From NCBI GenBank assembly GCA_963663215.1, contig OY760140.1:1302001-1366000 (forward strand): a stretch of 64,000 nucleotides of DNA, written 5' to 3'. This DNA comes from BJGV01 sp003230615 (GTDB lineage Bacteria > Pseudomonadota > Gammaproteobacteria > Burkholderiales > Nitrosomonadaceae). Position 1 is the first letter of the stretch. The number at the start of each line of letters is the position of its first letter. The position numbers were made by a program, and so were the translations under genes. A model generated the notes under the pieces. It searched no databases and had not been told where the DNA came from. It saw only the letters and a program-made list of their open reading frames with translations. Shown piece after piece: positions 52,984-61,479 of this stretch.

Positions 52984-54210
52984 TCAGAAATACGCCAGGA
53001 AGAAGGGGATGAGCAAGGCATTGACCAGATCAATGAAAAACGCACACACCAGCGGAACGACAATAAATGCCAGGTGTGAGGCACCGTAGCGTTGAGCCAC
53101 TGCCGACATATTCGCCATGGCAGTGGGGGTCGAGCCCAGTGAGATTCCGCCGAACCCGGCGCAGACAACAGCCGCATCGTAACTACGCCCCATCAAGGGG
53201 AAAACCACAAACAACGTTACGCCAACTGCAATCAGAAACTGAGCGCCGAGAATGGTAAAAATGGGACCAGCGAGATCAATCAGTGTCCACAGCTGCATGC
53301 TCATCAGCGACATTGCCAGAAAGGTGCCCAGCGAGACATCGGCAATCAGTGCAATGGCCGGTGTGCGACTGGGCCAGGTCCTGCCGGAGAGACGCGGAAA
53401 GGATTTTGGGATCAGGTTGGTAATAAGAATGCCGGCAAACAGGCAGGTCACGAACAGCGGCAGCTTGAGTCCGATATTTTCCAGCCCCTCGTTGATCAGC
53501 ACACCGAAAATAGCGCTCACATGAATGGCGAAAATGGCATCCAGAAAGTCCATGCTGTTGATTTCATGTTTGCCTTTCTTTTCATCTGGTATACCGACGT
53601 CGAGCGGTTCCACCTGCAGTGGTTTTAGCTTGTGCTTTGTAATAAGGAACTTGGCTATAGGCCCACCCATCAAACTGGCAAGAATAAGCCCGAACGTGGC
53701 ACAGGCAATGCCAATCTCCATGGCGTTTGTGATCCCGTAGTCTTCCGCAATTCTCGGTGACCAGGCAATAGTCGTCCCGTGACCACCAATCAGGGACACG
53801 GTACCACCAAGCATACCGACCTGTGCAGGCTGGTCGAACAACGCGGCCACTGTGATGCCGGTAAGGTTCTGCAGGAACATATAGACAATCGTAATCAAAA
53901 GCAGGACCACCAGTGGTTTCCCACCCGACAGCAGATCTTTCAGTTTGATATTGATGCCGATGGTGGTAAAAAAGTAAACCAGCAACACGTCCCGCGCTGC
54001 TAGGTCAAAGATGATTTCGATACCATTGACAAAATACAACAACGTGATCAGCAGGGTGAATATCAATCCGCCCGTGACCGGCTCTGGAATGTTGAATTCC
54101 CTGAAAAAACCGACAGCATCATTGATGCGTTTACCGAAAAATAGTACAACGATGCCCAGAGTCACCGAGAGAAAAACATCTAAATGCAAAATACCGTTAT
54201 CGAATTCCAT
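52984..54210 (-). CDS. gltS: Sodium/glutamate symporter GltS
   Basis: A 408-residue ESS-family carrier with two inverted halves of about five helices each. Family motifs are visible: VGMLGGTVSLIGGHGTTIAW in the first half and CAGFGGISLGSTPTAMANM in the second, the re-entrant glycine-rich loops. It imports glutamate with Na+. The block is visibly richer in G+C than the DNA on either side. No partner genes are adjacent. It lies between the inner inverted repeats and upstream of the integrase. Confidence 0.92.
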   Translation of the reverse strand: MEFDNGILHLDVFLSVTLGIVVLFFGKRINDAVGFFREFNIPEPVTGGLIFTLLITLLYFVNGIEIIFDLAARDVLLVYFFTTIGINIKLKDLLSGGKPLVVLLLITIVYMFLQNLTGITVAALFDQPAQVGMLGGTVSLIGGHGTTIAWSPRIAEDYGITNAMEIGIACATFGLILASLMGGPIAKFLITKHKLKPLQVEPLDVGIPDEKKGKHEINSMDFLDAIFAIHVSAIFGVLINEGLENIGLKLPLFVTCLFAGILITNLIPKSFPRLSGRTWPSRTPAIALIADVSLGTFLAMSLMSMQLWTLIDLAGPIFTILGAQFLIAVGVTLFVVFPLMGRSYDAAVVCAGFGGISLGSTPTAMANMSAVAQRYGASHLAFIVVPLVCAFFIDLVNALLIPFFLAYF

Positions 54211-54235
54211 ATAGTAGTAAAGCTAAATGCACTTA

Positions 54236-54260
54236 TTAGGAGGATAGTCTATCCTCCTAA
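54236..54260. promoter_or_regulatory. Perfect 25-bp palindrome between gltS and the integrase gene
   Basis: TTAGGAGGATAG and CTATCCTCCTAA are perfect 12-base arms around one T. It lies 25 bp upstream of the gltS start and 150 bp before the integrase. It could be an operator for either gene or a recombination core site. Confidence 0.5.
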
Positions 54261-54413
54261 TGCAAGTTCGTGGTAATACGGTAACATCCACCAGATACAT
54301 TATATAAAGGGCTTTTAGAGCTTTACTTGTCCGTTAGCATCCGCCATAATACGTCTAAATCAGTGTTTTGTGGTAAGACGAATGGTAAGACCGGATACTT
54401 TGACTGAGGGTCT

Positions 54414-55646
54414 ATGGCTAAGATCAATTTACTAACGACAAGACAGATTAACGCTCTCCCTGCTGGGTTTCATGCCGACGGTGGAAATCTATATTTAAGA
54501 GTACGAGATACTGGCTCCAGGTCATGGGTGTTTAGATATAAGCGCAGAGAAAAGCGCGACGAAAAGATAATCGACAAGGTAGTCGAGATAGGTTTGGGTG
54601 CAGTAGATAGCCGGACACTGTCTCAAGCTCGTGAAATAGCTGGTGGAATGCGATCAGCAATTATTAACGACAGAGACCCTATTACGCTGGTTAGGGTGAA
54701 GCGTGATGACACAGTAATGACATTCAAGAATTGTGCATTAGCTTTGATAGATACTAAGCGTAGTGGATGGCGTAATGCTAGACACGCACAGCAATGGGAA
54801 AATACCCTAGAGCAATACGCCTACGCTTCTGTCGGCGATAAGTTACCCGCCGATGTAACGCTAGCTGATGTTAAAGCGATCCTACTACCCATATGGGCGA
54901 CTAAAACAGTAACAGCATCCCGCCTTCGTCAACGTATAGAAGCGGTACTAGATTATGCTAGCGTTCACGATGGTAGCGGCCGTCGCAACCCTGCACGGTG
55001 GAAAGGTAACCTCGACAAGATTCTGCCACCAGCAGGAAAGGTCACAAAGAAAATCCACTACGCAGCCGCACCCTATTCCGATGTCCCTAAAATAATATCA
55101 GCCTTACGTAAGAAAGATTATCTATCTGCCTATTGCTTACGATTTATTATTTTAACGGCGGCTAGATCGGGTGAAGCAAGGGGCGCGTTGTGGAGTGAAA
55201 TTAACCTGAATGAGAAAGTTTGGGTTATACCTGGCTCTCGTATGAAAGCAGAAAGGGAGCATAGAGTACCGCTATGTGATGAGGCAATTAAGATATTAAC
55301 TAAGATGCAACAATGGCGTATTGATGATACCGAGCGAGTATTTTCTGGTATGCGTGGTGGATTATTATCGGATGTTGCAGTTAACAATACTCTTCACGCT
55401 ATCGCACCAAACGTAACCGTCCACGGCTTTCGAGCATCGTTTCGTCAATGGGGAGCAGAAACAACATCATTCCCTAGCGCGGCACTAGAACTGGCACTAG
55501 CGCACGTCAATAAAGACAAGGTTGAGGAAGCCTATCAACGAAGTGATTTATTTAAACGGCGAATAGAACTAATGAGCGCATGGGGTAACTACTGTTCCAG
55601 CGGTGGAAAGATTGTGCAACTTACTAAAGGGAGGGTGGTTGCATGA
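54414..55646 (+). CDS. Tyrosine recombinase (phage/island integrase, DUF4102 N-terminal domain)
   Basis: A 410-residue integrase of the P4/CP4-57 type. The N-terminal arm-binding domain is typical (FHADGGNLYLRVRDTGSRSW). The catalytic residues are visible: first Arg in TAARSGEARG, H-x-x-R in VHGFRASFR, His in LAHVNKDKVEEAY and Tyr in EAYQRSD. Such integrases use tRNA 3' ends, matching the tRNA fragment at 47366. It is separated from that fragment by 7 kb, so internal rearrangement or a second attachment site is implied. Confidence 0.93.
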   Translation: MAKINLLTTRQINALPAGFHADGGNLYLRVRDTGSRSWVFRYKRREKRDEKIIDKVVEIGLGAVDSRTLSQAREIAGGMRSAIINDRDPITLVRVKRDDTVMTFKNCALALIDTKRSGWRNARHAQQWENTLEQYAYASVGDKLPADVTLADVKAILLPIWATKTVTASRLRQRIEAVLDYASVHDGSGRRNPARWKGNLDKILPPAGKVTKKIHYAAAPYSDVPKIISALRKKDYLSAYCLRFIILTAARSGEARGALWSEINLNEKVWVIPGSRMKAEREHRVPLCDEAIKILTKMQQWRIDDTERVFSGMRGGLLSDVAVNNTLHAIAPNVTVHGFRASFRQWGAETTSFPSAALELALAHVNKDKVEEAYQRSDLFKRRIELMSAWGNYCSSGGKIVQLTKGRVVA

Positions 55647-55900
55647 CTTCAAGAAAAAAGTCTCCAAAAGATAATATTGCTCTAGGTTTTTATAACCACC
55701 ACTTTGCTGGTGTTCGTCGAAGTGCTAAAGAGGAAAATCTAGATTTATCGCTTAAACTATCTAGAATAATTCGTCGTGAATCATTGATGTTTTTTCTGGA
55801 TAAAAGTACTCGTATAACGACCCTCCCAGATACATCAAAGATGAAGCAGAGAGATCGAGAACTATGTCTTAAAGAGTGGTACAGACCATATTATTACTAA
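55643..55900 (+). CDS. Hypothetical protein coupled to the integrase
   Basis: An 85-residue basic protein (MTSRKKSPKDNIALGFYNHH) whose ATG overlaps the integrase stop (ATGA). Likely cotranscribed. It might be an excision or DNA-binding helper, but no motif supports that. Confidence 0.55.
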   Translation: MTSRKKSPKDNIALGFYNHHFAGVRRSAKEENLDLSLKLSRIIRRESLMFFLDKSTRITTLPDTSKMKQRDRELCLKEWYRPYYY

Positions 55901-55931
55901 TGGTTTATTAACTACTCTTGGTTCCTTACCG

Positions 55932-56174
55932 ATGGGGGGTTTTAACAGCTTGAAACGTAGCAGAAAGGGAGGATGGAAACGGGGAAAACAGGAAACGCAG
56001 GGAAAAAATACCCGTCAAGAGCCAATAATACAAAAAAGAAAAGAGTTAATTGATTCTGGTGTAAAGGATGAGAAGGAAATTATCAAGCGTATCAAAAAAG
56101 CATTTCCAAAAGAGTCTTACGACTACATTCAAAAAACCATTCTGGTGGAAAAAAGGAAAAACGGTGGCAGCTAG
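55932..56174 (+). CDS. Small basic hypothetical protein
   Basis: An 80-residue Lys/Arg-rich protein (SLKRSRKGGWKRGKQET near the start; KDEKEIIKRIKKAFPKESYD later). The second half looks like a small helical domain. A later start is possible. Not recognised. Confidence 0.5.
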   Translation: MGGFNSLKRSRKGGWKRGKQETQGKNTRQEPIIQKRKELIDSGVKDEKEIIKRIKKAFPKESYDYIQKTILVEKRKNGGS

Positions 56175-56339
56175 CTGTTACCTTTTATCCCTCTTAATTC
56201 AACTACTTATTTGACTCTTACGTCGGAATATTATATTGTCTCTCCACGTTCGTTGCATTTAAAAATTTAGCGAGCATGGGCGATAGGATTACAGAAAAGT
56301 AGTACAGCGAACTGCGCCATGTTTGTAGAAGGAATACGC

Positions 56340-56552
56340 ATGGCAGAACAACCAAGAAGATGTTTAATGCGCCTACCAACCGTCAAAGGAATGACGGGCA
56401 TAGGGCATACAAGTATTTACAAAGGAATCAAAGAAGGGACATTCCCGAAACCTATCCGAATCGGTGATCGGATGGTTGCGTGGGATTCTGAGGAAATTGA
56501 TACTTGGATTGGAAAACAAATTGGAGGCGCGAAAAATGAAGCCACCAATTGA
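56340..56552 (+). CDS. AlpA-family excisionase-like regulator
   Basis: A 70-residue protein from the ATG at 56340 (GAAGGAA upstream; the frame opens seven codons earlier). The winged-helix AlpA pattern is clear: RLPTVKGMTGIGHTSIYKGI, GTFPKPIRIGDRMVAW and EEIDTWIG. AlpA proteins activate integrase or excision genes in P4-like elements, which suits its place in the element. Confidence 0.85.
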   Translation: MAEQPRRCLMRLPTVKGMTGIGHTSIYKGIKEGTFPKPIRIGDRMVAWDSEEIDTWIGKQIGGAKNEATN

Positions 56553-56883
56553 AAGAGCCGAGGCGGTAACCTCAGCTCTAGGTAAAACAAAACACACTTA
56601 CTGCAACAATATTTTCACCCACTCGTTTAACTCTGTCAAGAAAAGAATTAAGCGAATCTTACGCTCATTTGTGGATGATGAGATAAGCGGCTCTACGCCC
56701 TACCATTTCCAGAGAATCTCTGACATAGATGGTGAACAAGTTAATGCCACTCTGAAAGAGTCCATTGTATCCATTGTCGATAAACATGGAGGTACTGCTC
56801 AACTCTCAGCGTACTTAGTGCCTGAGCTGCGTGCAACGCTACTAGATGTCGAGAAAAAATTTGGACGGAGGTTTATCTCATGA
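56536..56883 (+). CDS. Hypothetical protein of the replication module
   Basis: A 115-residue protein beginning inside the end of the AlpA-like gene, with GGAGG ten bases upstream of its ATG. The C-terminal half includes ISDIDGEQVNATLKESIVSI and ELRATLLDVEKKF. Its TGA overlaps the next ATG (ATGA). No family recognised; position suggests a role in element replication or control. Confidence 0.6.
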   Translation: MKPPIERAEAVTSALGKTKHTYCNNIFTHSFNSVKKRIKRILRSFVDDEISGSTPYHFQRISDIDGEQVNATLKESIVSIVDKHGGTAQLSAYLVPELRATLLDVEKKFGRRFIS

Positions 56884-57152
56884 ATAACTTCAATCGTTCA
56901 AATTTACAGTCCCCTGCAAGTTATTTTAAAGAGCAAGGATTGAAGTTCACAGGTGGTGGCGAATGGAAAAATGCCATATGTCCATTCCACCAGGATACCC
57001 ATCCAAGTTTACGGGTGCGCTTAGATACTGGCGGCTTCAAATGTATGGCGTGTGGTGTGCGTGGTGGAGATGTTTTAGCTTTCCATATGCAAAGATATGG
57101 ACTTGGATTTATTGCGGCAGCAAAGCAATTAGGCGCATGGGAGGTGGTATGA
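56880..57152 (+). CDS. CHC2-type zinc-finger protein (primase N-terminal domain)
   Basis: A 90-residue protein equal to the zinc-binding domain of DnaG-type primases: CPFHQDTHPSLRV, then GGFKCMACGVRGGDVLAF gives a Cys-His-Cys-Cys site. No catalytic part is attached. Its end overlaps the TOPRIM/AAA gene by 4 nt, so the primase seems to be split over two coupled genes. Confidence 0.87.
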   Translation: MNNFNRSNLQSPASYFKEQGLKFTGGGEWKNAICPFHQDTHPSLRVRLDTGGFKCMACGVRGGDVLAFHMQRYGLGFIAAAKQLGAWEVV

Positions 57153-58720
57153 ATACCTCAACACCTGAAACAGCTAAAGAAGCTGCCCGTAGACTGTCTG
57201 CGCCAATGCTTGATAAAGGCTTCAAGCCGGTGGCACTGCACACCTATACCGATGTCGATGGAACTCCTATTTATTGTCGAATCCGTTGTAAACATCCCGA
57301 CACTAAAGAAAAATGGATTCGCCCAATGAAGCTAAACGGGCAAGGCTACGAGATGGGTGAGCCTAAATTTCAGAACGGCAAACCGCTCTACGCATTACAT
57401 CGAATCGCAAATAATCCCGAAGCCATTGTCTGGATTACCGAGGGTGAGCAAAAAGCTGACGCATTAAATAAGCTTGGACTAGTAGCTAGCACAAGCGGCA
57501 GCGCGACAAGTGCAGATGCTACTGATTGGGAACCGCTTCGGGGTAAGACTATAAAGATATTTCCTGACAACGACGCCGCTGGGAAAGCATACGCTGGAAT
57601 CGTTGCAAGTATCTTACTTAGTATGGGCTGCACTGTTTCGTGTGTTGATGTGGACAAACTCGGTCTAGGCACTGGCGATGATGTTATGGAATGGCTTGCA
57701 TTTCATCCTGAAGCTTCTGCTGCTGATATAGAGGCATTGCCAATAAACCCTGCACTGGAAACAAATAACTCGGTACAGAGCGAATATAAACGACCGATTC
57801 GTGCTGTTGACCTTCACGAACTTGCAAAGATGCAATTTAAGCTTCGCGATCCATTGCTTGAGCCTTGGTTGCATTCACAAGATTTATGCATGGTGTATGC
57901 AGCAAGAGGTATCGGTAAAACGCATTTTTCTTTAGCAGTTGCGTATGCCGTTGCAACGGGTGGTAGGTTTCTTGATTGGCAAGCCACCCAGCCGTGTAAA
58001 GTCCTGTATCTGGATGGTGAACTACCAGGTAATGTCATGCAGACGCGCCTACTCATGCATCTACCAGAGCAAGAGCCACAACCCGGATATTTCAGCATCT
58101 TCACCCCTGATTTGCTTGGCATAGATGAGCTGATGCCAGACCTTGCTACCCCGCAAGGGCAAGCAATTATCAACACCATGATAGAGCCTGATACTGCACT
58201 GGTTGTAGTCGATAACCTGAGTGCATGGGCAAGAGGTACCCGCGCCGAAAATGATGCGGAAAGTTGGTTGCCAATTGCATCATGGGTGCTGGCACTTCGC
58301 AGACGAGGTATAGCAGTAATGCTCGTCCACCATGCAGGCAAGGGCGGTGACCAGCGAGGCACTAGCAAGCGGGAGGATTTGCTCGATATAGTAATCAGGT
58401 TGTCACGTCCCAACGATTATGACCCGAAACAAGGTGCGCGATTTGAGATGACCTTTACCAAATCCCGAAACCTTCACGGTGCTGATGCCGAAGGGCTGGA
58501 AGTTAACCTACTAGAAGATTCAGATGGCAGCGCCTCATGGAGATGGAATACGTTAGAAGGCAGCACTTATCTGCGCGTTATTGATCTTGCTAATGAAGGA
58601 TTAAGTCAGACCGATATTGCGCGAGAACTTGAGGTCAACCGCTCGACCGTCAATCGACATTATCGTAGAGCGCATGAAGAAGTAAAAATCACCAAACCTA
58701 AAAAAGAGGCGTCCTTATGA
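57149..58720 (+). CDS. TOPRIM - RepA-like AAA ATPase replication protein
   Basis: A 523-residue protein from the ATG at 57149 (the frame opens 62 codons earlier, but that part overlaps the CHC2 gene). A TOPRIM-like domain lies at about 80-200 (WITEGEQKADALNKLGL; TIKIFPDNDAAGKAYAG). A RepA/AAA_25 ATPase follows: Walker A AARGIGKTHFSLA near 255 and Walker B ALVVVDNLSAW near 355. A helix-turn-helix ends it (SQTDIARELEVNRSTVNRHY). It probably primes and unwinds for element replication. Confidence 0.88.
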   Translation: MNTSTPETAKEAARRLSAPMLDKGFKPVALHTYTDVDGTPIYCRIRCKHPDTKEKWIRPMKLNGQGYEMGEPKFQNGKPLYALHRIANNPEAIVWITEGEQKADALNKLGLVASTSGSATSADATDWEPLRGKTIKIFPDNDAAGKAYAGIVASILLSMGCTVSCVDVDKLGLGTGDDVMEWLAFHPEASAADIEALPINPALETNNSVQSEYKRPIRAVDLHELAKMQFKLRDPLLEPWLHSQDLCMVYAARGIGKTHFSLAVAYAVATGGRFLDWQATQPCKVLYLDGELPGNVMQTRLLMHLPEQEPQPGYFSIFTPDLLGIDELMPDLATPQGQAIINTMIEPDTALVVVDNLSAWARGTRAENDAESWLPIASWVLALRRRGIAVMLVHHAGKGGDQRGTSKREDLLDIVIRLSRPNDYDPKQGARFEMTFTKSRNLHGADAEGLEVNLLEDSDGSASWRWNTLEGSTYLRVIDLANEGLSQTDIARELEVNRSTVNRHYRRAHEEVKITKPKKEASL

Positions 58721-59121
58721 GCCTACGAAACTCACTTCGGCAGTCAGTTACTTCCTTCCCAGAAAAGTGTTGCACTGTTGCGGGGTATAGGGGATGCAAC
58801 AACGCAACAAACCAGCCTGAAACTGCAACAGCCTATGCAACAACTCATGCAACAACACCGATGAAACCAAGCAATGATGGGGCTATTGGTGCAACACTCC
58901 ACGCAACAACTCTGCAACAAGCCCTGAAAAGCCGTGCAACAACTGTGCAACAAACTGCCGCGAAAGAAGCTACCGAGTTGCGGAGGTTAGTCCGTTTGTG
59001 TGGAGAGTTTTATGGCTTCACAGAAGCCGAACACGCCGAGGCTTTAGCAACGGCACTGGCTGATTTTGATTCGGCAATGATTTGCTTTACGTCACTGGCG
59101 CGTCAAGCTGAGCTTATCTAG
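58717..59121 (+). CDS. Hypothetical protein with low-complexity N-terminus and GCAACA repeats
   Basis: A 134-residue protein overlapping the previous stop by 4 nt. Residues 15-85 are Asn/Ala/Thr/Gln-rich because the DNA carries GCAACA repeats. Residues 88-134 form an ordered part (LRRLVRLCGEFYGFTEAEHA) that recurs in replication modules of related elements in my memory. The DNA repeats may be the reason for the odd protein sequence. Confidence 0.6.
   Translation: MSLRNSLRQSVTSFPEKCCTVAGYRGCNNATNQPETATAYATTHATTPMKPSNDGAIGATLHATTLQQALKSRATTVQQTAAKEATELRRLVRLCGEFYGFTEAEHAEALATALADFDSAMICFTSLARQAELI
58768..58952 (+). repeat. Iteron-like cluster of GCAACA repeats
   Basis: Within 185 bp there are ten direct copies of GCAACA (mostly TGCAACAAC) and, at the left end, two inverted copies (TGTTGC). 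They lie inside the gene directly after the replication protein gene, a typical place for an origin. Confidence 0.6.
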
Positions 59122-59187
59122 TTTTCTACAATTGGTATGAAGTATATAGTGGCGTAACGTAATATGAAAAATTAACTAGGGGTTGAT

Positions 59188-59319
59188 ATGTTCGATAAAA
59201 ATAAACTGTTTCGGATTATTGCAATCGTAGTAGCAATTATTGTTGTTTACTATGTAGTATCTCCATATCAACCTCGCGTGTGGGAAGCTGTGGGAAGTGA
59301 TGTAGAAAATACGCCATGA
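59188..59319 (+). CDS. Small single-pass membrane protein
   Basis: A 43-residue protein (MFDKNKLFRIIAIVVAIIVV start) with one hydrophobic helix and a short acidic tail ending VENTP. AGGGG lies upstream, and the stop overlaps the ATG of the Sel1 gene (ATGA), which supports real translation. Function unknown. Confidence 0.6.
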   Translation: MFDKNKLFRIIAIVVAIIVVYYVVSPYQPRVWEAVGSDVENTP

Positions 59320-60071
59320 AAAAATGGACTTTATTTGTAGCCACTATATTGTTGCTATGCAGTAGTGTTGCCAGAGCAGATGATATTGAAGATTCAAGGT
59401 ATAGAAGTAGAATTTATACAGAAGCAATACAGGAACATATTAAAGGTAACTATGGTCGAGTACTTGAATTACTCTGCCCTTTGGCTGTTCAAGGTAGCCT
59501 TTCTGCACAATTTTTCCTTGGATCGATGTATTACACGGGGGACGGCGTAACCCAAGATTATCAGGAAGCAAAAAAATGGTATCACATGTATCTCCTTTCC
59601 TCGCAGTATCCCTTGGAGCAAGGAGATTCAACTGTGCAATTCAACCTTGCTTCGATTTATGTAAAAGAAGAGGACTATCAGGAAGCATCAAAATGGTATC
59701 GTCTTGCTGCGGAACTAGGAATCTATGAGGCTCAATTTTTACTTGGTAGGATTTATGAAGTAGGCGAAGGTGTACCCCAAGATTATCAGGAAGCGGTTAA
59801 ATGGTATCGCCTTGCTGCGGCGCCAGGATATGCAGACGCACAATATAATCTTGGTATGATGTATTTAAATGGAGAGGGCGTAGCCAAAGATTATGTTCAC
59901 GCACACATGTGGTTCAATATTGCTGCGAGAACAGGGAACAAAGATGCAATAAAGTACCGAGAAATAGTGGCAAAAATAATGACACCTTCTCAAATTGCCG
60001 GTGCGCAAAAGATGGTGCGTGACTGTGTAAAGAAAAACTCTACGCACTTCATAACGTATAAAGACTGCTAA
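59316..60071 (+). CDS. Exported Sel1-repeat protein
   Basis: A 251-residue protein with a Sec signal peptide (1-21, ending VARAD). Four Sel1-type repeats are visible: AQFFLGSMYYTGDGVTQDYQ, FNLASIYVKEEDYQEASKWY, FLLGRIYEVGEGVPQDYQEA and YNLGMMYLNGEGVAKDYVHA. The second lacks part of the usual loop. Sel1 solenoids bind proteins. It begins the run of exported proteins on the right side of the element. Confidence 0.85.
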   Translation: MKKWTLFVATILLLCSSVARADDIEDSRYRSRIYTEAIQEHIKGNYGRVLELLCPLAVQGSLSAQFFLGSMYYTGDGVTQDYQEAKKWYHMYLLSSQYPLEQGDSTVQFNLASIYVKEEDYQEASKWYRLAAELGIYEAQFLLGRIYEVGEGVPQDYQEAVKWYRLAAAPGYADAQYNLGMMYLNGEGVAKDYVHAHMWFNIAARTGNKDAIKYREIVAKIMTPSQIAGAQKMVRDCVKKNSTHFITYKDC

Positions 60072-60089
60072 TAATCCTCAAAAGATTAA

Positions 60090-60575
60090 ATGAAAAAACT
60101 ACTGTTAACTTTAATGCTGGCTGCTGTAAGTAGTAGTGCGGTGGCTGAATGGGTTGAGGTCAGCAGTTACAGCAATGATCCAAAGGGCAAGATTTCAGAA
60201 TGCGTTGTTTCTCAAAATGAGGATGGAGAGGATATCAGTATCACACTCCGAGGTTTCCTTGCACCAAAGATAGGGCGTCACTTTACACAAGGTGAGTTCA
60301 CACGAACAGTTCTCGTCCTAGAACAAGCTGTCTGCTTTGAACATTTTGAGAATTGGGTTCAAATGTTTTCTGATTGTCACCAAGATTGTGCTGTATCGTA
60401 TATTAGCCAAGTTCAAATTATAGAAGATTTTGAGCAACTTCCTGATTACGGGCGCCCAGTTACCGTGACGGGTAAAACAGTCATAGGCCGTACAGGCTGG
60501 CATCTTACGCCCATTATGGTCTACGTAGATTCAATAGAGTTTCCGCCCCGAACTACCACAAACCTTCCCCAGTGA
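60090..60575 (+). CDS. Exported protein with a shared signal-peptide module and a different mature domain
   Basis: A 161-residue protein. Residues 1-24 (LLTLMLAAVSSSAVAEWVEV) are almost the same as in the 60606 and 50978 proteins, also in DNA, but the rest differs: PKIGRHFTQGEFTRTVLVLE and YGRPVTVTGKTVIGRTGWHL. The mature part recalls DUF4431-type domains, tentatively. Four cysteines could form disulfides. Confidence 0.65.
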   Translation: MKKLLLTLMLAAVSSSAVAEWVEVSSYSNDPKGKISECVVSQNEDGEDISITLRGFLAPKIGRHFTQGEFTRTVLVLEQAVCFEHFENWVQMFSDCHQDCAVSYISQVQIIEDFEQLPDYGRPVTVTGKTVIGRTGWHLTPIMVYVDSIEFPPRTTTNLPQ

Positions 60576-60605
60576 GACTCTTTCATAATTGAATAAGAAT
60601 AAGCT

Positions 60606-60995
60606 ATGAAAATATTACTACTAACATTAATGCTAGCTATTGTAAGTAGTAGTGCGATGGCGGAATGGGTTGAGGTTGGCAGCAATAAAACGGTTACTAT
60701 CTACGCCCATCCCACCACAATCCGTAAAACAACCGTCAATAAGGTAAAAATGTGGAGTCTATATGACTATAACACGGCTCAAGAACCCGCTGGTTCTAGA
60801 CCTTATATGTCAATGAAGTTTCAAGATGAATACAACTGCAAGGAAGAGCAGAGCAGAATACTATATTCCATTACCCACTCTGAAAATATGGGCGGCGGCA
60901 GATCACTCTATAGTCGTAAACACGACATGATTTGGACTCCAATCTCACCTGGGAGCATATTCCACAATTTGTGGAAATTCGCCTGTGGGAAGTGA
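60606..60995 (+). CDS. Exported protein, surface-adhesin-E-like family
   Basis: A 129-residue relative of the protein at 50978: signal peptide ending SSAMAEW, HPTTIRKTTVNKVKMWSLYD, a Cys in DEYNCKEEQSRILY and the end LWKFACGK. It lies in the opposite orientation to the 50978 copy, matching the general inversion of the two sides of the element. Confidence 0.68.
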   Translation: MKILLLTLMLAIVSSSAMAEWVEVGSNKTVTIYAHPTTIRKTTVNKVKMWSLYDYNTAQEPAGSRPYMSMKFQDEYNCKEEQSRILYSITHSENMGGGRSLYSRKHDMIWTPISPGSIFHNLWKFACGK

Positions 60996-61006
60996 TGGGT
61001 GAATAA

Positions 61007-61390
61007 ATGAATAAAATCCTAATAATTTGTTTAACACTATTACTTACATCTTGTTCAGATATTTTATCTACTATTTTAACTACTAAAACAATATATGAAT
61101 GCTCCGGAAAATTTACCAAATCGGGTGTTGAAGGTGAAGCACCTAGACTTTTTTTAAAATTTACAAAGTACAGATCAATAGTTTCTCTTTGGAGTGATTC
61201 GGATGGCTCTCTAAATACTGAATTTCCATCTAAATGGAGAGATTATTATTCATATACAAAATTTGTAGGAGACCAACTTCAAATTTATAAAAGTAAGAAA
61301 ATGGTTGGTAATTTCTCCTTCTTGAGTAATGTAATAGCGTTAGATACACCTTATGGTTTTTATGACGGTAATTGCGTTGAAAAGAAATAA
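61007..61390 (+). CDS. Putative lipoprotein, function unknown
   Basis: A 127-residue protein with a lipoprotein signal (MNKILIICLTLLLTSC, lipobox LTSC). The mature part is beta-rich with two cysteines (YECSGKF and DGNCVEKK). It begins 11 bp after the preceding gene and ends at a terminator. Confidence 0.65.
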   Translation: MNKILIICLTLLLTSCSDILSTILTTKTIYECSGKFTKSGVEGEAPRLFLKFTKYRSIVSLWSDSDGSLNTEFPSKWRDYYSYTKFVGDQLQIYKSKKMVGNFSFLSNVIALDTPYGFYDGNCVEKK

Positions 61391-61395
61391 CTTAA

Positions 61396-61415
61396 CCCCG
61401 CTTCAGCGGGTTTTT
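61396..61415 (+). terminator. Rho-independent terminator
   Basis: CCCGC and GCGGG pair around TTCA and are followed by TTTTT. It ends the run of exported-protein genes begun at 59188. Confidence 0.8.
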
Positions 61416-61479
61416 CTTTATGCTACAGAGAGTAGACTGAATCAAACGAGACGAAATAAGAAATAAAGGGGAAGCTGCA

